55,248 nt of DNA, taken from the NCBI GenBank assembly GCA_034435435.1, contig DAOTXN010000183.1:1-55248 (forward strand), given 5' to 3'. The notes below the pieces were generated by a model, which saw nothing but the letters and a program-made list of their open reading frames with translations, searched no databases and was not told where the DNA came from. Below are positions 16,241 to 25,204 of the stretch, in pieces; the first letter of the stretch is position 1; each line of letters opens with the position of its first letter. A program made the position numbers and the translations under genes. Source of the stretch: DAOTXN01 sp034435435. Lineage in GTDB: Bacteria; Chloroflexota; Anaerolineae; S140-20.

Positions 16241-17470
16241 TTATTCCACAATCACCCGATGGTACTTTTTCTTCCCTGCCCGCAACAGAATGCCGTCGGG
16301 CGTCAGGTCGGCGTCGGTTAACACATGCTCCACGCTTTCAATCCGTTCGTCGTTGACGTACATCCCGCCCTGCTGGATCAGTCGGCGGGCGTCGCTCTTG
16401 GAACGCACCAACCCGACCTCGGCGAACAGGTCTATCGGGTTGACGCCTTCGGCTAGACGGTCGGCGGGGATGGCGGTGGTGGGTATAGCGTCCAGGTCGC
16501 CGCCGGAGCCAAAAACGGCCTGTGCGGCGGCCTGGGCTTCCTGCGCGGCCCGCTCGCCGTGGGTGATGCAGGTGGCCTCGAAAGCCAGGGCGCGCTTGGC
16601 TTCTCGGATGTCGCTTCCCTCTAATGCGCCGAGGCGGGCAACCTCGTCCATCGGTAGAAAAGTGAAAATCTTGAGAAAGCGTTCTACGTCCTGGTCGTCG
16701 CAGTTGATCCAGTATTGATAAAAGTCGTAGGGGCTGAGGCGCTCGGCGTCCAGCCACACGGCTCCGGCGGCCGTCTTGCCCATCTTGGCCCCGGCAGACG
16801 TGGTCAACAGCGGAAAGGTCATCGCTTGCACGTCGGCGCCTGCGACGCGGCGGATGAGGTCCACGCCGGCCAGGATGTTGCCCCACTGGTCGTCGCCGCC
16901 CATCTGGAGCGTGCAGCCGTGCTCGCGGTAGAGGGTCAGAAAGTCGTAGGCCTGCAGCAGTTGATAGTTGAACTCGATGAACGAAAGCCCTTTTTCCAGG
17001 CGTTGCCGGTAGGCTTCGGCGGCCAGCATACGGTTGACGCTGAAATGCACGCCGATTTCGCGCAGGAATTGCACATAGTTGAGCGGCAGTAGCCAATCGG
17101 CGTTGTCCACGGCCAGCGCCTGACCTGCGTCAAAATGCAAATAGCGGTTGAGTTGGGCATGGATGGCGCGCCCGTTGGCGCGGATGGCCGCTTCGTCGAG
17201 CATCTGGCGCATCTCGGATTTACCGCTAGGGTCGCCAACCATGGTCGTGCCTCCGCCGACGACGGCGATGGGCCGATGCCCGGCGCGTTGCAGGTGCAGC
17301 ATGGCCATGATGGGCACCAGGCTGCCGACGTGCAGGCTGGCGGCGGTGCTGTCGTAGCCGATGTAAAAGGTGACTTGCTCGCCGCCAAGCATCTGGCGCA
17401 CGGCCTCTTCGTCAGAGACCTGGGCGATGAAGCCGCGCTGTTTCAAGACATCGTACACATTTTCGCTCAT
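16241..17470 (-). CDS. tyrS: Tyrosyl-tRNA synthetase
   Basis: Encodes 409 residues, normal for bacterial TyrRS. Class I signatures: a HIGH-like HVGS at residues 47-50 within YDSTAASLHVGS, and the KMSKS loop as KMGKT near residue 229 (GAKMGKTAAG). The tyrosine-binding QLLQAYDF and GGDDQWGN segments are present, and the C-terminus has an S4-type RNA-binding domain (RLIQQGGMYVNDERI). The start MSENVYD was chosen for GAGGTGG just upstream. It follows trpS on the same strand with 44 nt between; the gap holds a GGACGAA repeat. Confidence 0.95.
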   Translation of the reverse strand: MSENVYDVLKQRGFIAQVSDEEAVRQMLGGEQVTFYIGYDSTAASLHVGSLVPIMAMLHLQRAGHRPIAVVGGGTTMVGDPSGKSEMRQMLDEAAIRANGRAIHAQLNRYLHFDAGQALAVDNADWLLPLNYVQFLREIGVHFSVNRMLAAEAYRQRLEKGLSFIEFNYQLLQAYDFLTLYREHGCTLQMGGDDQWGNILAGVDLIRRVAGADVQAMTFPLLTTSAGAKMGKTAAGAVWLDAERLSPYDFYQYWINCDDQDVERFLKIFTFLPMDEVARLGALEGSDIREAKRALAFEATCITHGERAAQEAQAAAQAVFGSGGDLDAIPTTAIPADRLAEGVNPIDLFAEVGLVRSKSDARRLIQQGGMYVNDERIESVEHVLTDADLTPDGILLRAGKKKYHRVIVE

Positions 17471-17487
17471 CGAGCCACCTCGCTTCG

Positions 17488-17508
17488 GGACGAAGGACGA
17501 AGGACGAA
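17488..17508. repeat. GGACGAA heptanucleotide repeat
   Basis: Three perfect head-to-tail copies of the 7-nt unit GGACGAA fill the trpS-tyrS gap. Comparable units occur at 18567-18584 (GACCAAT) and, on the minus strand, around 30010-30066 (GGATGAC / GGACGGA / GACGAAA). Confidence 0.75.
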
Positions 17509-17514
17509 TACTAA

Positions 17515-18498
17515 TTAACGCAGCCCGGTGAGTTGATACACGTCGGCCATTACCTTGTCGGCGATGGCGCGGGCGCGGGCGGCGCCGGTCCGCAGCAAGT
17601 CCCACACGTGGTCAGGATCAGCCACCAGCGCGTGGTAACGCTCGCGGATGGGCGCGTTTTGTTCGTCAATGTGCCGGGCCAGTATTTTTTTGCAGTCGAT
17701 GCAGCCGATGCCCGCCACGCGGCACTCCCGGTCGATCATCTCGATCTCGTCGGGCGTGGAGTAGAGCTGGTGCAGGCTAAAGATGTTACAGATGTCCGGG
17801 TTGCCAGGGTCGCTGCGCCGCAGGCGGGCCGGGTCGGTGTAGGCCGTGCGCAGCTTGGCCCAGATTTCATCGGGCGATTCGGTGACGGCGAGATAATTGT
17901 CCATGCTCTTGCTCATCTTGTGCTGGCCGTCCAGGCCCATAATGCGCGCGGCCTGGGTGAGCTTGGCCTGGGGTTCAGGAAAATAGTCGCCGTAGGTGTT
18001 GTTGAACTTGCGGGCGATGTCGCGCGACAACTCGATGTGTTGCACCTGATCCTCGCCCACCGGCACGAATTCGCCGAGATACAGTAGGATGTCGGCGGCT
18101 TGCAAGATCGGGTAGGTGAACAGGCCCACGTTGACGTTGTCGGCGTGCTGGGCCGACTTGTCTTTGAACTGGGTCATGCGCTCGGCCAGCCCCATCGGCG
18201 TGAGCGTGTTGAAAATCCAGGCCAGCTCGGCCACGCGCGGCACGTGGGACTGGACGAACAGGATGCAGCGCTGGGGGTCGAGGCCGCAGGCCATGTTGAC
18301 GCAGGCCGCGTCGAATATGCGCTGCTGCATGTGCGCCGCCTCGTAGGCGATGGTCATAGCGTGATAGTCTACGATGCCAAAGACGCAGTCATAATCGTCC
18401 AGCATACCCACCCAGTTTTTGATGGCTCCCCAATAGTTGCCCAGGTGGATGGTGCCGCTGGGTTGGATGCCGCTAAAGACCTTGGGTTTGTGTGTCAT
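17515..18498 (-). CDS. trpS: Tryptophanyl-tRNA synthetase
   Basis: Encodes 327 residues, the usual size. Class I signatures are HLGN (residues 18-21, in GTIHLGNYWG) and a perfect KMSKS (HKMSKSMDNYL). The tryptophan-site segment FGIVDYHA and the ATP-site region GEDQVQHIELSRDIARKFN are conserved. The start MTHKPKV was chosen because the family begins there; a longer in-frame start has no support. No T-box or trp attenuator is evident upstream. It heads the minus-strand run trpS-tyrS-antitoxin-toxin-cyclase-glgC, although promoters within that run are not resolved. Confidence 0.95.
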   Translation of the reverse strand: MTHKPKVFSGIQPSGTIHLGNYWGAIKNWVGMLDDYDCVFGIVDYHAMTIAYEAAHMQQRIFDAACVNMACGLDPQRCILFVQSHVPRVAELAWIFNTLTPMGLAERMTQFKDKSAQHADNVNVGLFTYPILQAADILLYLGEFVPVGEDQVQHIELSRDIARKFNNTYGDYFPEPQAKLTQAARIMGLDGQHKMSKSMDNYLAVTESPDEIWAKLRTAYTDPARLRRSDPGNPDICNIFSLHQLYSTPDEIEMIDRECRVAGIGCIDCKKILARHIDEQNAPIRERYHALVADPDHVWDLLRTGAARARAIADKVMADVYQLTGLR

Positions 18499-18566
18499 CT
18501 CGTGCGCTCCCTGTGGTGTGATAAGCCAAGTGTACCAGTGGATGGGCAAATGTCAAGTCGAGGGAG

Positions 18567-18584
18567 GACCAATGACCAATGACC
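18567..18584. repeat. GACCAAT heptanucleotide repeat
   Basis: Two and a half head-to-tail copies of the 7-nt unit GACCAAT in the 246-nt region upstream of trpS. Part of the same loose family of heptad intergenic repeats as 17488-17508. Confidence 0.65.
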
Positions 18585-18654
18585 GCCAAAATATAGACAT
18601 TTGCCACTAGGCAACCCGACCCTCCTTGCGTATGCTACAATTGACGGGAGGTTC

Positions 18655-18718
18655 TACCGCCAAGACCTATCAACACGCAGTGCCTTGACCATCTTTGTGT
18701 CTTGGCGCCTTGGTGGTA
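18655..18718. repeat. Inverted-repeat element ahead of iorA
   Basis: TACCGCCAAGAC at 18655-18666 is mirrored by GTCTTGGCG at 18699-18707 and TGGTGGTA at 18711-18718, so the ends read ACCGCCAAG / CTTGG-GGT. It resembles in style the element at 7454-7556. A folded RNA here would sit in the iorA leader. Confidence 0.6.
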
Positions 18719-18744
18719 AAGATTAAGGAACAGGAGGCAGGATA

Positions 18745-20556
18745 GTGAAAGCACTCTTATCGGGTAACGAAGCCATCGCGCGGGGGGCCTACGAAAGCGG
18801 CGTCGTGCTGGCTGCGGCTTATCCCGGCACACCCAGCACCGAAATTCTGGAAAACATCGCCCGCTACGACGAGATCATCTCCGAGTGGTCCACCAACGAA
18901 AAGGTGGCCCTTGACGTGGCTATTGGCGCGGCCTACGCCGGGGCGCGGGCCATAGCGGCCATGAAGCACGTCGGCCTCAACGTGGCGGCCGACGCCTTTT
19001 TCTACGCCGCCATGACCGGCGTCGAGGCCGGGTTGGTCATCGTCAGCGCCGACGATCCGCAGATGCACAGCTCGCAGAACGAGCAGGACAACCGCCGGTT
19101 TGCCAAGTTTGCCCGCGTGCCCTGCCTGGAACCCGGCGACAGCCAGGAGGCCAAAGATCTGGTAGGCGCAGGGCTAGAGATCAGCGAGCAATTCGATACG
19201 CCCGTGCTCCTGCGCACCACCACCCGCATCGCCCACTCGCACACCCTGGTCGAGCTGGGCGAGCGCCGGCCCAACGGGCACACAGGTCCCTTTGAATATC
19301 GGGTTGACGTGCCCAAATACTTGATGGTGCCCGGCAACGCCCGCAAGCGTCATCCGGTCATCGAAGAGCGTATCGTCAAGCTATCCGAGTTTGCCGATAG
19401 TTTTGCGTTCAACCGCGTCGAGATGGGCGACCCGGCCCTGGGCATCGTCACAAACGGCGTGGCCTACGCCTACGCCAAAGAGGTCTTTCCCCACGCCTCT
19501 TTCCTCAAGCTGGGCATGACCTATCCGCTGCCCAAGAATCTGGTGCGCGAGTTTGCAGAAAGGGTCGAACGGCTGGTGGTGATTGAAGAACTGGACCCGT
19601 TCATCGAAGAAGAGATCCGGCTGATGGGCATTCCGGTCGAGGGCAAGAATATCTTTCCAATGATCGGAGAACTGGACCCGACTATCGTGCGCGAGAGCGC
19701 CGTTCGGGCCGGGTTGTTGCCGGCCTCAGAGGACGTAAAGGGGCGTCCGCTTGAATTGCCCAAGTTGCCCCAGCGCCCGCCGCTGCTGTGCCCCGGCTGC
19801 ACCCATCGCGGCGTGTTCGCTGTGACCAAAAAGCTCAAGCTGACGGTTAACGGCGACATCGGCTGCTACACGCTGGGCTTTTTGCCGCCCCTGTCGGCGG
19901 TGCACACCTGCGGCTGCATGGGAGCCAGCATCGGCGTGGCCCACGGCGCGAATCAAGTGGGCTTGAAGAAAAAGAACGTGGCCGTGATCGGCGACTCGAC
20001 CTTTTTCCACACCGGCATGCCGGCGCTGCTCAACGTGGCCTACAACAAAGGCGACACCGTCACCATCATTTTGGACAATCGCATCACTGCTATGACCGGT
20101 CACCAGGAAAACCCCGGCACCGGCAAGACCCTGAGCGGCGAGAGGACGCACAGCGTGGATTTTGAAGAGCTGTGCCACGCCATGGGCATCCAGCACGTGT
20201 ACACCGTGGACCCCTACGACCTGAAGCAGGTCGAGACGGCCATGCGCGCTTCGCTGGCCGCCGACGGCCCGGCAGTGGTCATCGCGCAACGCGAGTGCGT
20301 GTTGTTGCCCCAGGCCCGGCGCGAGTGGATGCCCATCGAGGTGGACCCGCAGCGTTGCAACGGCTGCGGGCTGTGTTTCGGAGTGGCCTGCCCGGCCATC
20401 GTCGCTTCGGACGAGGTGGACCCCAAGACCGGCCGGCCGCTGGCCTGGATCGACCCGCTGCTGTGCACCGGCTGCGAGATTTGCGCCCAGGTGTGCGCGC
20501 GCGGGGCCATCCTGACCCGCGCACAGATATTGGAAAAGCAGGAGGCAGTGTCGTGA
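18745..20556 (+). CDS. iorA: Indolepyruvate (aryl-pyruvate) ferredoxin oxidoreductase, alpha subunit
   Basis: Encodes 603 residues. With IorB it oxidatively decarboxylates aryl-pyruvates to aryl-acetyl-CoA, using thiamine diphosphate, CoA and ferredoxin. The pyrimidine-binding domain is N-terminal (AAYPGTPSTEI), the thiamine-diphosphate domain C-terminal (GDIGCYTLG, GDSTFFHTGMPALLN, ILDNRITAMTGHQ), followed by two [4Fe-4S] motifs: CNGCGLCFGVACP from C538 and CTGCEICAQVC. GTG start with AGGAGG at 18731-18736. Its TGA overlaps the iorB GTG by 4 nt. The enzyme is oxygen-sensitive in known cases, which points to anaerobic metabolism. Confidence 0.95.
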   Translation: MKALLSGNEAIARGAYESGVVLAAAYPGTPSTEILENIARYDEIISEWSTNEKVALDVAIGAAYAGARAIAAMKHVGLNVAADAFFYAAMTGVEAGLVIVSADDPQMHSSQNEQDNRRFAKFARVPCLEPGDSQEAKDLVGAGLEISEQFDTPVLLRTTTRIAHSHTLVELGERRPNGHTGPFEYRVDVPKYLMVPGNARKRHPVIEERIVKLSEFADSFAFNRVEMGDPALGIVTNGVAYAYAKEVFPHASFLKLGMTYPLPKNLVREFAERVERLVVIEELDPFIEEEIRLMGIPVEGKNIFPMIGELDPTIVRESAVRAGLLPASEDVKGRPLELPKLPQRPPLLCPGCTHRGVFAVTKKLKLTVNGDIGCYTLGFLPPLSAVHTCGCMGASIGVAHGANQVGLKKKNVAVIGDSTFFHTGMPALLNVAYNKGDTVTIILDNRITAMTGHQENPGTGKTLSGERTHSVDFEELCHAMGIQHVYTVDPYDLKQVETAMRASLAADGPAVVIAQRECVLLPQARREWMPIEVDPQRCNGCGLCFGVACPAIVASDEVDPKTGRPLAWIDPLLCTGCEICAQVCARGAILTRAQILEKQEAVS

Positions 20557-21149
20557 AAACGATTAATTTTTTGGTGACGGGCGTGGGCGGGCAGGGGGCG
20601 CTGCTGGCGAGCAACGTGCTGGCCGAAGTCGGCGTGCAGGCCGGGTACGACGTGAAAAAGGCCGAGATTCACGGCATGTCGCAGCGTGGGGGCAGCGTGT
20701 TCAGCCACATCCGCTGGGGCGAGAGCATCCACTCACCCGTCATCGGCAAAGGCGAAGTGGACTATCTCATCGCACTGGAGAAACTGGAAATCCTGCGTTA
20801 CCTGGACATGCTGCGGCCCGGCGGCGCGGCGTTGGTGGGCGAATTCAAGATCCCCCCCCTCTCCGTTAGCTCCGGCGGCGACCATTACCCCACCGACGCC
20901 GAGATTCGAGCGGCCCTGGGCCAGTTGACCGATGATTTTTACTTCGTCCCCACGTTGACCCTGGCCAAAGAGGTGGGCAACACGCGCGCACACAACGTGA
21001 TTATGATAGGCGCTATATCCAGGCTCATGGATAACGTACCGTGTGAAGTCTGGCTGGGCGTCATCGAAGCGCACGTCCCGAAAAAACACCTGGAGCTTAA
21101 TCGGCGGGCGTTTGAATTGGGCCGGCAGGCCGGGCTGTCCAAAGGGTAA
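20553..21149 (+). CDS. iorB: Indolepyruvate ferredoxin oxidoreductase, beta subunit
   Basis: Encodes 198 residues of the pyruvate/ketoisovalerate oxidoreductase gamma-type domain. The N-terminal GVGGQGALLASNVLAE and the HGMSQRGGSVFSHIRWG segment are characteristic. It forms the catalytic complex with IorA; it carries no iron-sulfur cluster of its own. GTG start overlapping the iorA stop (GTGA) with GGAGG at 20541-20545, so translation is coupled and the subunits are made in equal amounts. Confidence 0.95.
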   Translation: MKTINFLVTGVGGQGALLASNVLAEVGVQAGYDVKKAEIHGMSQRGGSVFSHIRWGESIHSPVIGKGEVDYLIALEKLEILRYLDMLRPGGAALVGEFKIPPLSVSSGGDHYPTDAEIRAALGQLTDDFYFVPTLTLAKEVGNTRAHNVIMIGAISRLMDNVPCEVWLGVIEAHVPKKHLELNRRAFELGRQAGLSKG

Positions 21150-21173
21150 ATAGGCGGCAATCGAGAAATGATG

Positions 21174-21210
21174 AGAAACCCGGTTTTGGGTAAAAACCGA
21201 GTTTCTTTGC
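21174..21210 (+). terminator. Terminator-like hairpin after iorAB
   Basis: AGAAACCCGGTTTT (21174-21187) and AAAACCGAGTTTCT (21193-21206) form a 14-bp stem with one mismatch, followed by TTG. The stem is itself A/T-flanked, so it could act in both directions. Confidence 0.6.
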
Positions 21211-21234
21211 GCCGAAAGGGATTTTGTCTATAAT
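21207..21234 (+). promoter_or_regulatory. Promoter of the acyl-CoA synthetase gene
   Basis: Consensus TATAAT at 21229-21234; TTGCGC at 21207-21212 with a 16-nt spacer is a poor -35. The leader to the ATG at 21353 is about 110 nt. It implies that the second half of the catabolic cluster can be transcribed separately from iorAB. Confidence 0.55.
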
Positions 21235-21352
21235 GTGTACGCTGGCGACGGCCTCGCTGCGTTCAAAACGATGGGGATGGTCATGTCGGCACAATCCTCG
21301 CTTGGTTTGACATTGGGCATGTATTTTCCGAGCCGTGGAGAGGGGTGAAGGG

Positions 21353-23323
21353 ATGAGCGGGTTCCAAAAGGGGGGTGAGATTGTCTGGCGACCGACGCCG
21401 GCCTACGTCGAGGGCAGCCACTTGCAGCGCTTTATGCAACGCTACGGCATCGCCTCTGTGGACGCGCTGCTGCGCCGCTCTACCGACGACGTGGGCTGGT
21501 TCTGGGAAGCGGTGCTGGATTATCTCGACATCCGCTTCTGCAAGCCCTATGAAAAAATCCTGGACCTGTCAGACGGGCTGCCGTGGGCTAAATGGTGCAT
21601 TGGCGCAGAACTGAATATCACCGAGAACTGCCTGGACAAGTGGCTGAACACGCCCACCCAAAACCGGGTCGCGCTGCGTTGGGAGGGCGAAGAGGGGCAA
21701 GTGCGCGCGCTGACCTACGGCGATCTGTACCGCGAGGTGAGCCGCGTGGCCAATGGCCTACGCGCGTTGGGGCTGGGCAAAGGCGACGCCATCGGGCTAT
21801 ACATGCCCATGACGCCCGAGATCGCCATCGCGCTGCTGGCCATCGCCCGCATCGGCGGAGTCATCCTGCCGCTCTTTTCCGGTTACGGCGCGACGGCCAT
21901 CGCCACCCGTCTGGCCGACGCGGAAGCCAGAGCTTTGTTCACCGCCGATGGGTTTTACCGGCGCGGCAAAGTGGTTGAGATGAAATCCGTGGCCGACGAG
22001 GCGCTGACTCAGGTCCCGTCGGTCGAACACGTCATCGTCTACCCGCGTGTGGGCTGTGAAATCCCGTGGATCGCCGGGCGCGACCGCTGGTGGGACGATG
22101 TGGTGAGCGGACAGCCCTCCACGTCAGAACCCGAGTGCACCGCCGCCGAAGACGTGTTAATGATCATTTACACCTCTGGCACGACCGGCCGGCCCAAAGG
22201 CGCCATACACACCCACTGCGGCTTTCCCATCAAGGCCGCCCAAGACATGGCTCACGGGATGGATATGCACGAGTCGGACACACTATACTGGATGACCGAC
22301 ATGGGCTGGATGATGGGGCCGTGGGAGGTGTTTGGCGTGACGCTGCTGGGCGGCGCGATGCTGCTTTACGACGGCGCACCCGATTATCCCGGCCCAGACC
22401 GGCTGTGGGCGCTAGTCGAGCGGCATGGCGTGACGATTCTGGGCGTGTCGCCCACGCTGGTGCGGGCGCTGATGCGTTTTGGCGACGAGCCGGTGCGGGC
22501 GCACGATCTATCGTCGCTGCGGGTCACCGGCTCGACCGGCGAGACGTGGAACCCCGACCCGTGGATGTGGTTTTTCCAGACGGTGTGCGGCGAGCGTGTA
22601 CCGATCATCAATTACTCTGGCGGGACCGAAATCTCCGGCGGCATCGTGATGGGCAACGTGCTGACGCCGCTCAAGCCGGGCGCGTTTTCCGGGCCGGCCA
22701 TCGGCATGGCCGCCGACGTATTGGACGCCGAGGGCCACTCGGTGCGCGGCCAGGTAGGCGAGCTGGTCGTGCGCAAGCCGTGGATCGGTATGACGCGCGG
22801 CTTTTGGAAGGACCCCGAGCGCTACCTGGCTTCCTACTGGACGCGCTTTCCCGACGTGTGGGTACACGGCGACTGGGCGCTGGTAGACGAGGACGGGTTG
22901 TGGTACATTCTGGGCCGCTCCGACGACACCCTCAAGATCGCGGGTAAGCGCCTGGGGCCGGCCGAGGTCGAGTCATTGCTGGTGAGCCATCCGGCTGTGA
23001 TCGAAGCCGCGGTCGTGGGCGTGCCCGACCCGGTCAAAGGAGAAGCCGTGGCCTGTTTTTGCGTATTGTCACCCCACATCCAACCCGATGGAGCGCTGGC
23101 GGAGGAAATCAAGGATCTGGTGGCGCGTGAATTGAGCAAACCACTGCGGCCCCGCGCCGTGTGCTTTTTGAGCGATCTGCCCAAGACGCGCAACGCCAAA
23201 GTGATGCGGCGGGTGATCCGGGCTGCCTACCTGGGCGAAGACCCCGGCGATCTGTCGGCCCTGGTCAACCCGGAAATCGTAGAAGAAATTAGACAAAAGA
23301 AAGAGGAGGCACAATCATGTTAG
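21353..23323 (+). CDS. AMP-forming acyl-CoA synthetase (acetyl-CoA synthetase family)
   Basis: Encodes 656 residues, the length of acetyl-CoA synthetase. It would activate a carboxylic acid to its acyl-CoA through an acyl-AMP. An N-terminal ACAS_N-like domain (LNITENCLDKW) precedes the core. The P-loop YTSGTTGRPKG lies near residue 270, NYSGGTE is motif A5, GKRLGPAEVE is A8, and the catalytic lysine is in PKTRNAKVMRR near residue 615. Substrate is uncertain: acetate, propionate or the aryl-acetic acid released by the downstream pathway. It overlaps the CBS-ACT gene by 7 nt. Confidence 0.85.
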   Translation: MSGFQKGGEIVWRPTPAYVEGSHLQRFMQRYGIASVDALLRRSTDDVGWFWEAVLDYLDIRFCKPYEKILDLSDGLPWAKWCIGAELNITENCLDKWLNTPTQNRVALRWEGEEGQVRALTYGDLYREVSRVANGLRALGLGKGDAIGLYMPMTPEIAIALLAIARIGGVILPLFSGYGATAIATRLADAEARALFTADGFYRRGKVVEMKSVADEALTQVPSVEHVIVYPRVGCEIPWIAGRDRWWDDVVSGQPSTSEPECTAAEDVLMIIYTSGTTGRPKGAIHTHCGFPIKAAQDMAHGMDMHESDTLYWMTDMGWMMGPWEVFGVTLLGGAMLLYDGAPDYPGPDRLWALVERHGVTILGVSPTLVRALMRFGDEPVRAHDLSSLRVTGSTGETWNPDPWMWFFQTVCGERVPIINYSGGTEISGGIVMGNVLTPLKPGAFSGPAIGMAADVLDAEGHSVRGQVGELVVRKPWIGMTRGFWKDPERYLASYWTRFPDVWVHGDWALVDEDGLWYILGRSDDTLKIAGKRLGPAEVESLLVSHPAVIEAAVVGVPDPVKGEAVACFCVLSPHIQPDGALAEEIKDLVARELSKPLRPRAVCFLSDLPKTRNAKVMRRVIRAAYLGEDPGDLSALVNPEIVEEIRQKKEEAQSC

Positions 23324-23961
23324 TTGGAGAGCGCATGACCCGACGACCGATCACCGTAGGGCAAGATGAAACGATCAACGAAGGTCTGGCCTTGATGCGC
23401 CAGGAAAAAATCCGCCATCTGCCGGTGCTAGATAAGCATGGCAAGCTGGTGGGGATCGTGACCGAGAAAGACTTGCTGTACGCCTCGCCATCTCCGGCCA
23501 CCTCGTTGAGCATGTACGAGCTGCACTACCTGATCTCTCAAATCAAGATCAAAGATGTGATGACCAAAGAGGTGATCACGGCTCACGAGAATGTGCCGCT
23601 GGAAGAGGTCGCTCGCATGATGGCCGACAACAAGATCGGCTGTGTACCCATCGTGCGCGACGGCGATCTGGCCGGCATTGTCACCGAGACCGACATTTTC
23701 AAAGTCTTGCTAGAGCTGATGGGGGCCAGAGATCACGGCGTGCGCCTCACGCTGACCATCCCCTGGCGCGTCGGCATGGTGGCCGAAGTGAGCCGCGCCA
23801 TCGCCGACATCGGCGGCGACATTATGGCTCTAGGCACGTTCAAGGGCGAGGATACTGCCCACGCCATCCTCACGCTCAAGGTGCAGTATGCAAGCCGCGA
23901 GGCGCTCATGGGTGCGTTGAAAAACGTCGAAGCGCAGATCAAGGATGTGCAGGAGACGTGA
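23317..23961 (+). CDS. Tandem CBS-domain protein with C-terminal ACT domain
   Basis: Encodes 214 residues. The first CBS domain ends in HGKLVGIVTEKDLLYA and the second in DGDLAGIVTETDIFKVL; the last ~65 residues form an ACT domain (LTIPWRVGMVAEVSRAIADI). CBS pairs bind adenine nucleotides and ACT domains bind amino acids, so the protein could report energy charge and amino-acid supply. It has no catalytic domain. It is embedded by overlaps (7 nt upstream, 4 nt GTGA downstream) between an acyl-CoA synthetase and an aminotransferase, which argues for a regulatory role in this amino-acid pathway; that role is inference. Confidence 0.9.
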   Translation: MLVGERMTRRPITVGQDETINEGLALMRQEKIRHLPVLDKHGKLVGIVTEKDLLYASPSPATSLSMYELHYLISQIKIKDVMTKEVITAHENVPLEEVARMMADNKIGCVPIVRDGDLAGIVTETDIFKVLLELMGARDHGVRLTLTIPWRVGMVAEVSRAIADIGGDIMALGTFKGEDTAHAILTLKVQYASREALMGALKNVEAQIKDVQET

Positions 23962-25187
23962 GTAGCTTGAATTGGGAGGAGCACTTTTCTCGGCGGGCCA
24001 GCAGCGTAGCCAGCTCGGCCATCCGCGACTTGCTCAAAGTCATTCAAGAGCCGGGCTTTATCTCTCTGGCCGGGGGCATGCCGCCGCCCGAGTTGTTCCC
24101 CGTCGAGGCCTGTCGCGCCGCCGCTGATCGGGTGCTCACTTTGCACGGGCGTGAAGCGATGCAGTACGGTCTGACCCCCGGCTACACCCCGTTACGTGAA
24201 TTTGTCGTCCGCTGGATGGGCCGCATGGGGATTGCCGCGACCGTAGAGAACACACTCATCACCAGCGGCGGCATGCAAGGGCTGGACCTGTGCGGGCGGC
24301 TGCTGGTCAACGCGGGCGACCGCATTCTGATGGAAGCGCCGACTTTTTTGGGCGCGTTGCAGGTCTTTGCCGTCAACCAGGCCCAAAATGTCTCGGTACC
24401 TCTGGATGACTGGGGCCCCGATATCGAAATCCTGGAGCAAAAGCTGGTCGAGAGCAGACCGGCTTTCATGTATCTCATTCCAACCTTCCAGAACCCCTCC
24501 GGGGTTACGATGTCGCCAGAGCGGCGCGAGCGGGTCATTGCGTTAGCGGCTCGCTACCAGGTCCCTATCATCGAAGACGACCCCTATTCGCACCTGCGCT
24601 TTTCCGAGGAGACGCTGCCATCGCTCATGGCGCTCGACATCGCTCACCAGGGCGCGAGAAGAGGTAGCTTGCGCAGCAACGTCATTTACCTGGGCAGCTT
24701 TTCGAAAATCCTCGGACCGGGCTTTCGGGTCAGTTGGCTGGTCGCCCCGGCCGAGGTCATCCGCCGGCTGGACACCCTCAAACAGGGCACCGACCTGCAC
24801 GCCAGTGTATTAGCCCAGATGATCGTTTACGAGATGGTGCAAGACGATACCTTTCTCCCACGCCACATCGAAAAGCTGCGCGCGGCGTTGCGCGTGCGCC
24901 GTGACACGATGGCGGCGGCCATTGAGAAGCATTTCCCACCCGGCCTGCACTGGGTCAATCCTACAGGTGGGCTGTTCGTCTGGGTCACACTGCCAGAGCA
25001 CATGGACACGGTCGAGCTGCTCAAAGAGACGCTGGAGCACAAGGTGGCGTTTGTACCCGGCTATTCCTTCTTTCCGACCGGCGGCGGACACAACACGCTG
25101 CGGCTCAACTACTCCTACCCGCCGCTGGAAGAAATCGAGATCGGCATCGAACGCCTGGGGCGCATCCTGACGCAGCGCCTGGGTTAA
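23958..25187 (+). CDS. PLP-dependent aminotransferase, class I (aromatic / 2-aminoadipate type)
   Basis: Encodes 409 residues of fold-type I. The PLP lysine is K250 in LGSFSKILGPGFR; other conserved segments are the N-terminal ISLAGGMPPPELFP, YLIPTFQNPSGVTMS and EDDPYSHLRF. The GG-x-P-P-x-x-x-F-P opening is shared by LysN, MocR-like and archaeal aromatic aminotransferases. Next to IorAB, the likely job is to convert aromatic amino acids into aryl-pyruvates. GTG start overlapping the CBS-ACT stop (GTGA). Exact substrate range is unknown. Confidence 0.88.
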   Translation: MSSLNWEEHFSRRASSVASSAIRDLLKVIQEPGFISLAGGMPPPELFPVEACRAAADRVLTLHGREAMQYGLTPGYTPLREFVVRWMGRMGIAATVENTLITSGGMQGLDLCGRLLVNAGDRILMEAPTFLGALQVFAVNQAQNVSVPLDDWGPDIEILEQKLVESRPAFMYLIPTFQNPSGVTMSPERRERVIALAARYQVPIIEDDPYSHLRFSEETLPSLMALDIAHQGARRGSLRSNVIYLGSFSKILGPGFRVSWLVAPAEVIRRLDTLKQGTDLHASVLAQMIVYEMVQDDTFLPRHIEKLRAALRVRRDTMAAAIEKHFPPGLHWVNPTGGLFVWVTLPEHMDTVELLKETLEHKVAFVPGYSFFPTGGGHNTLRLNYSYPPLEEIEIGIERLGRILTQRLG

Positions 25188-25204
25188 CATCACCGGAGGA
25201 CACC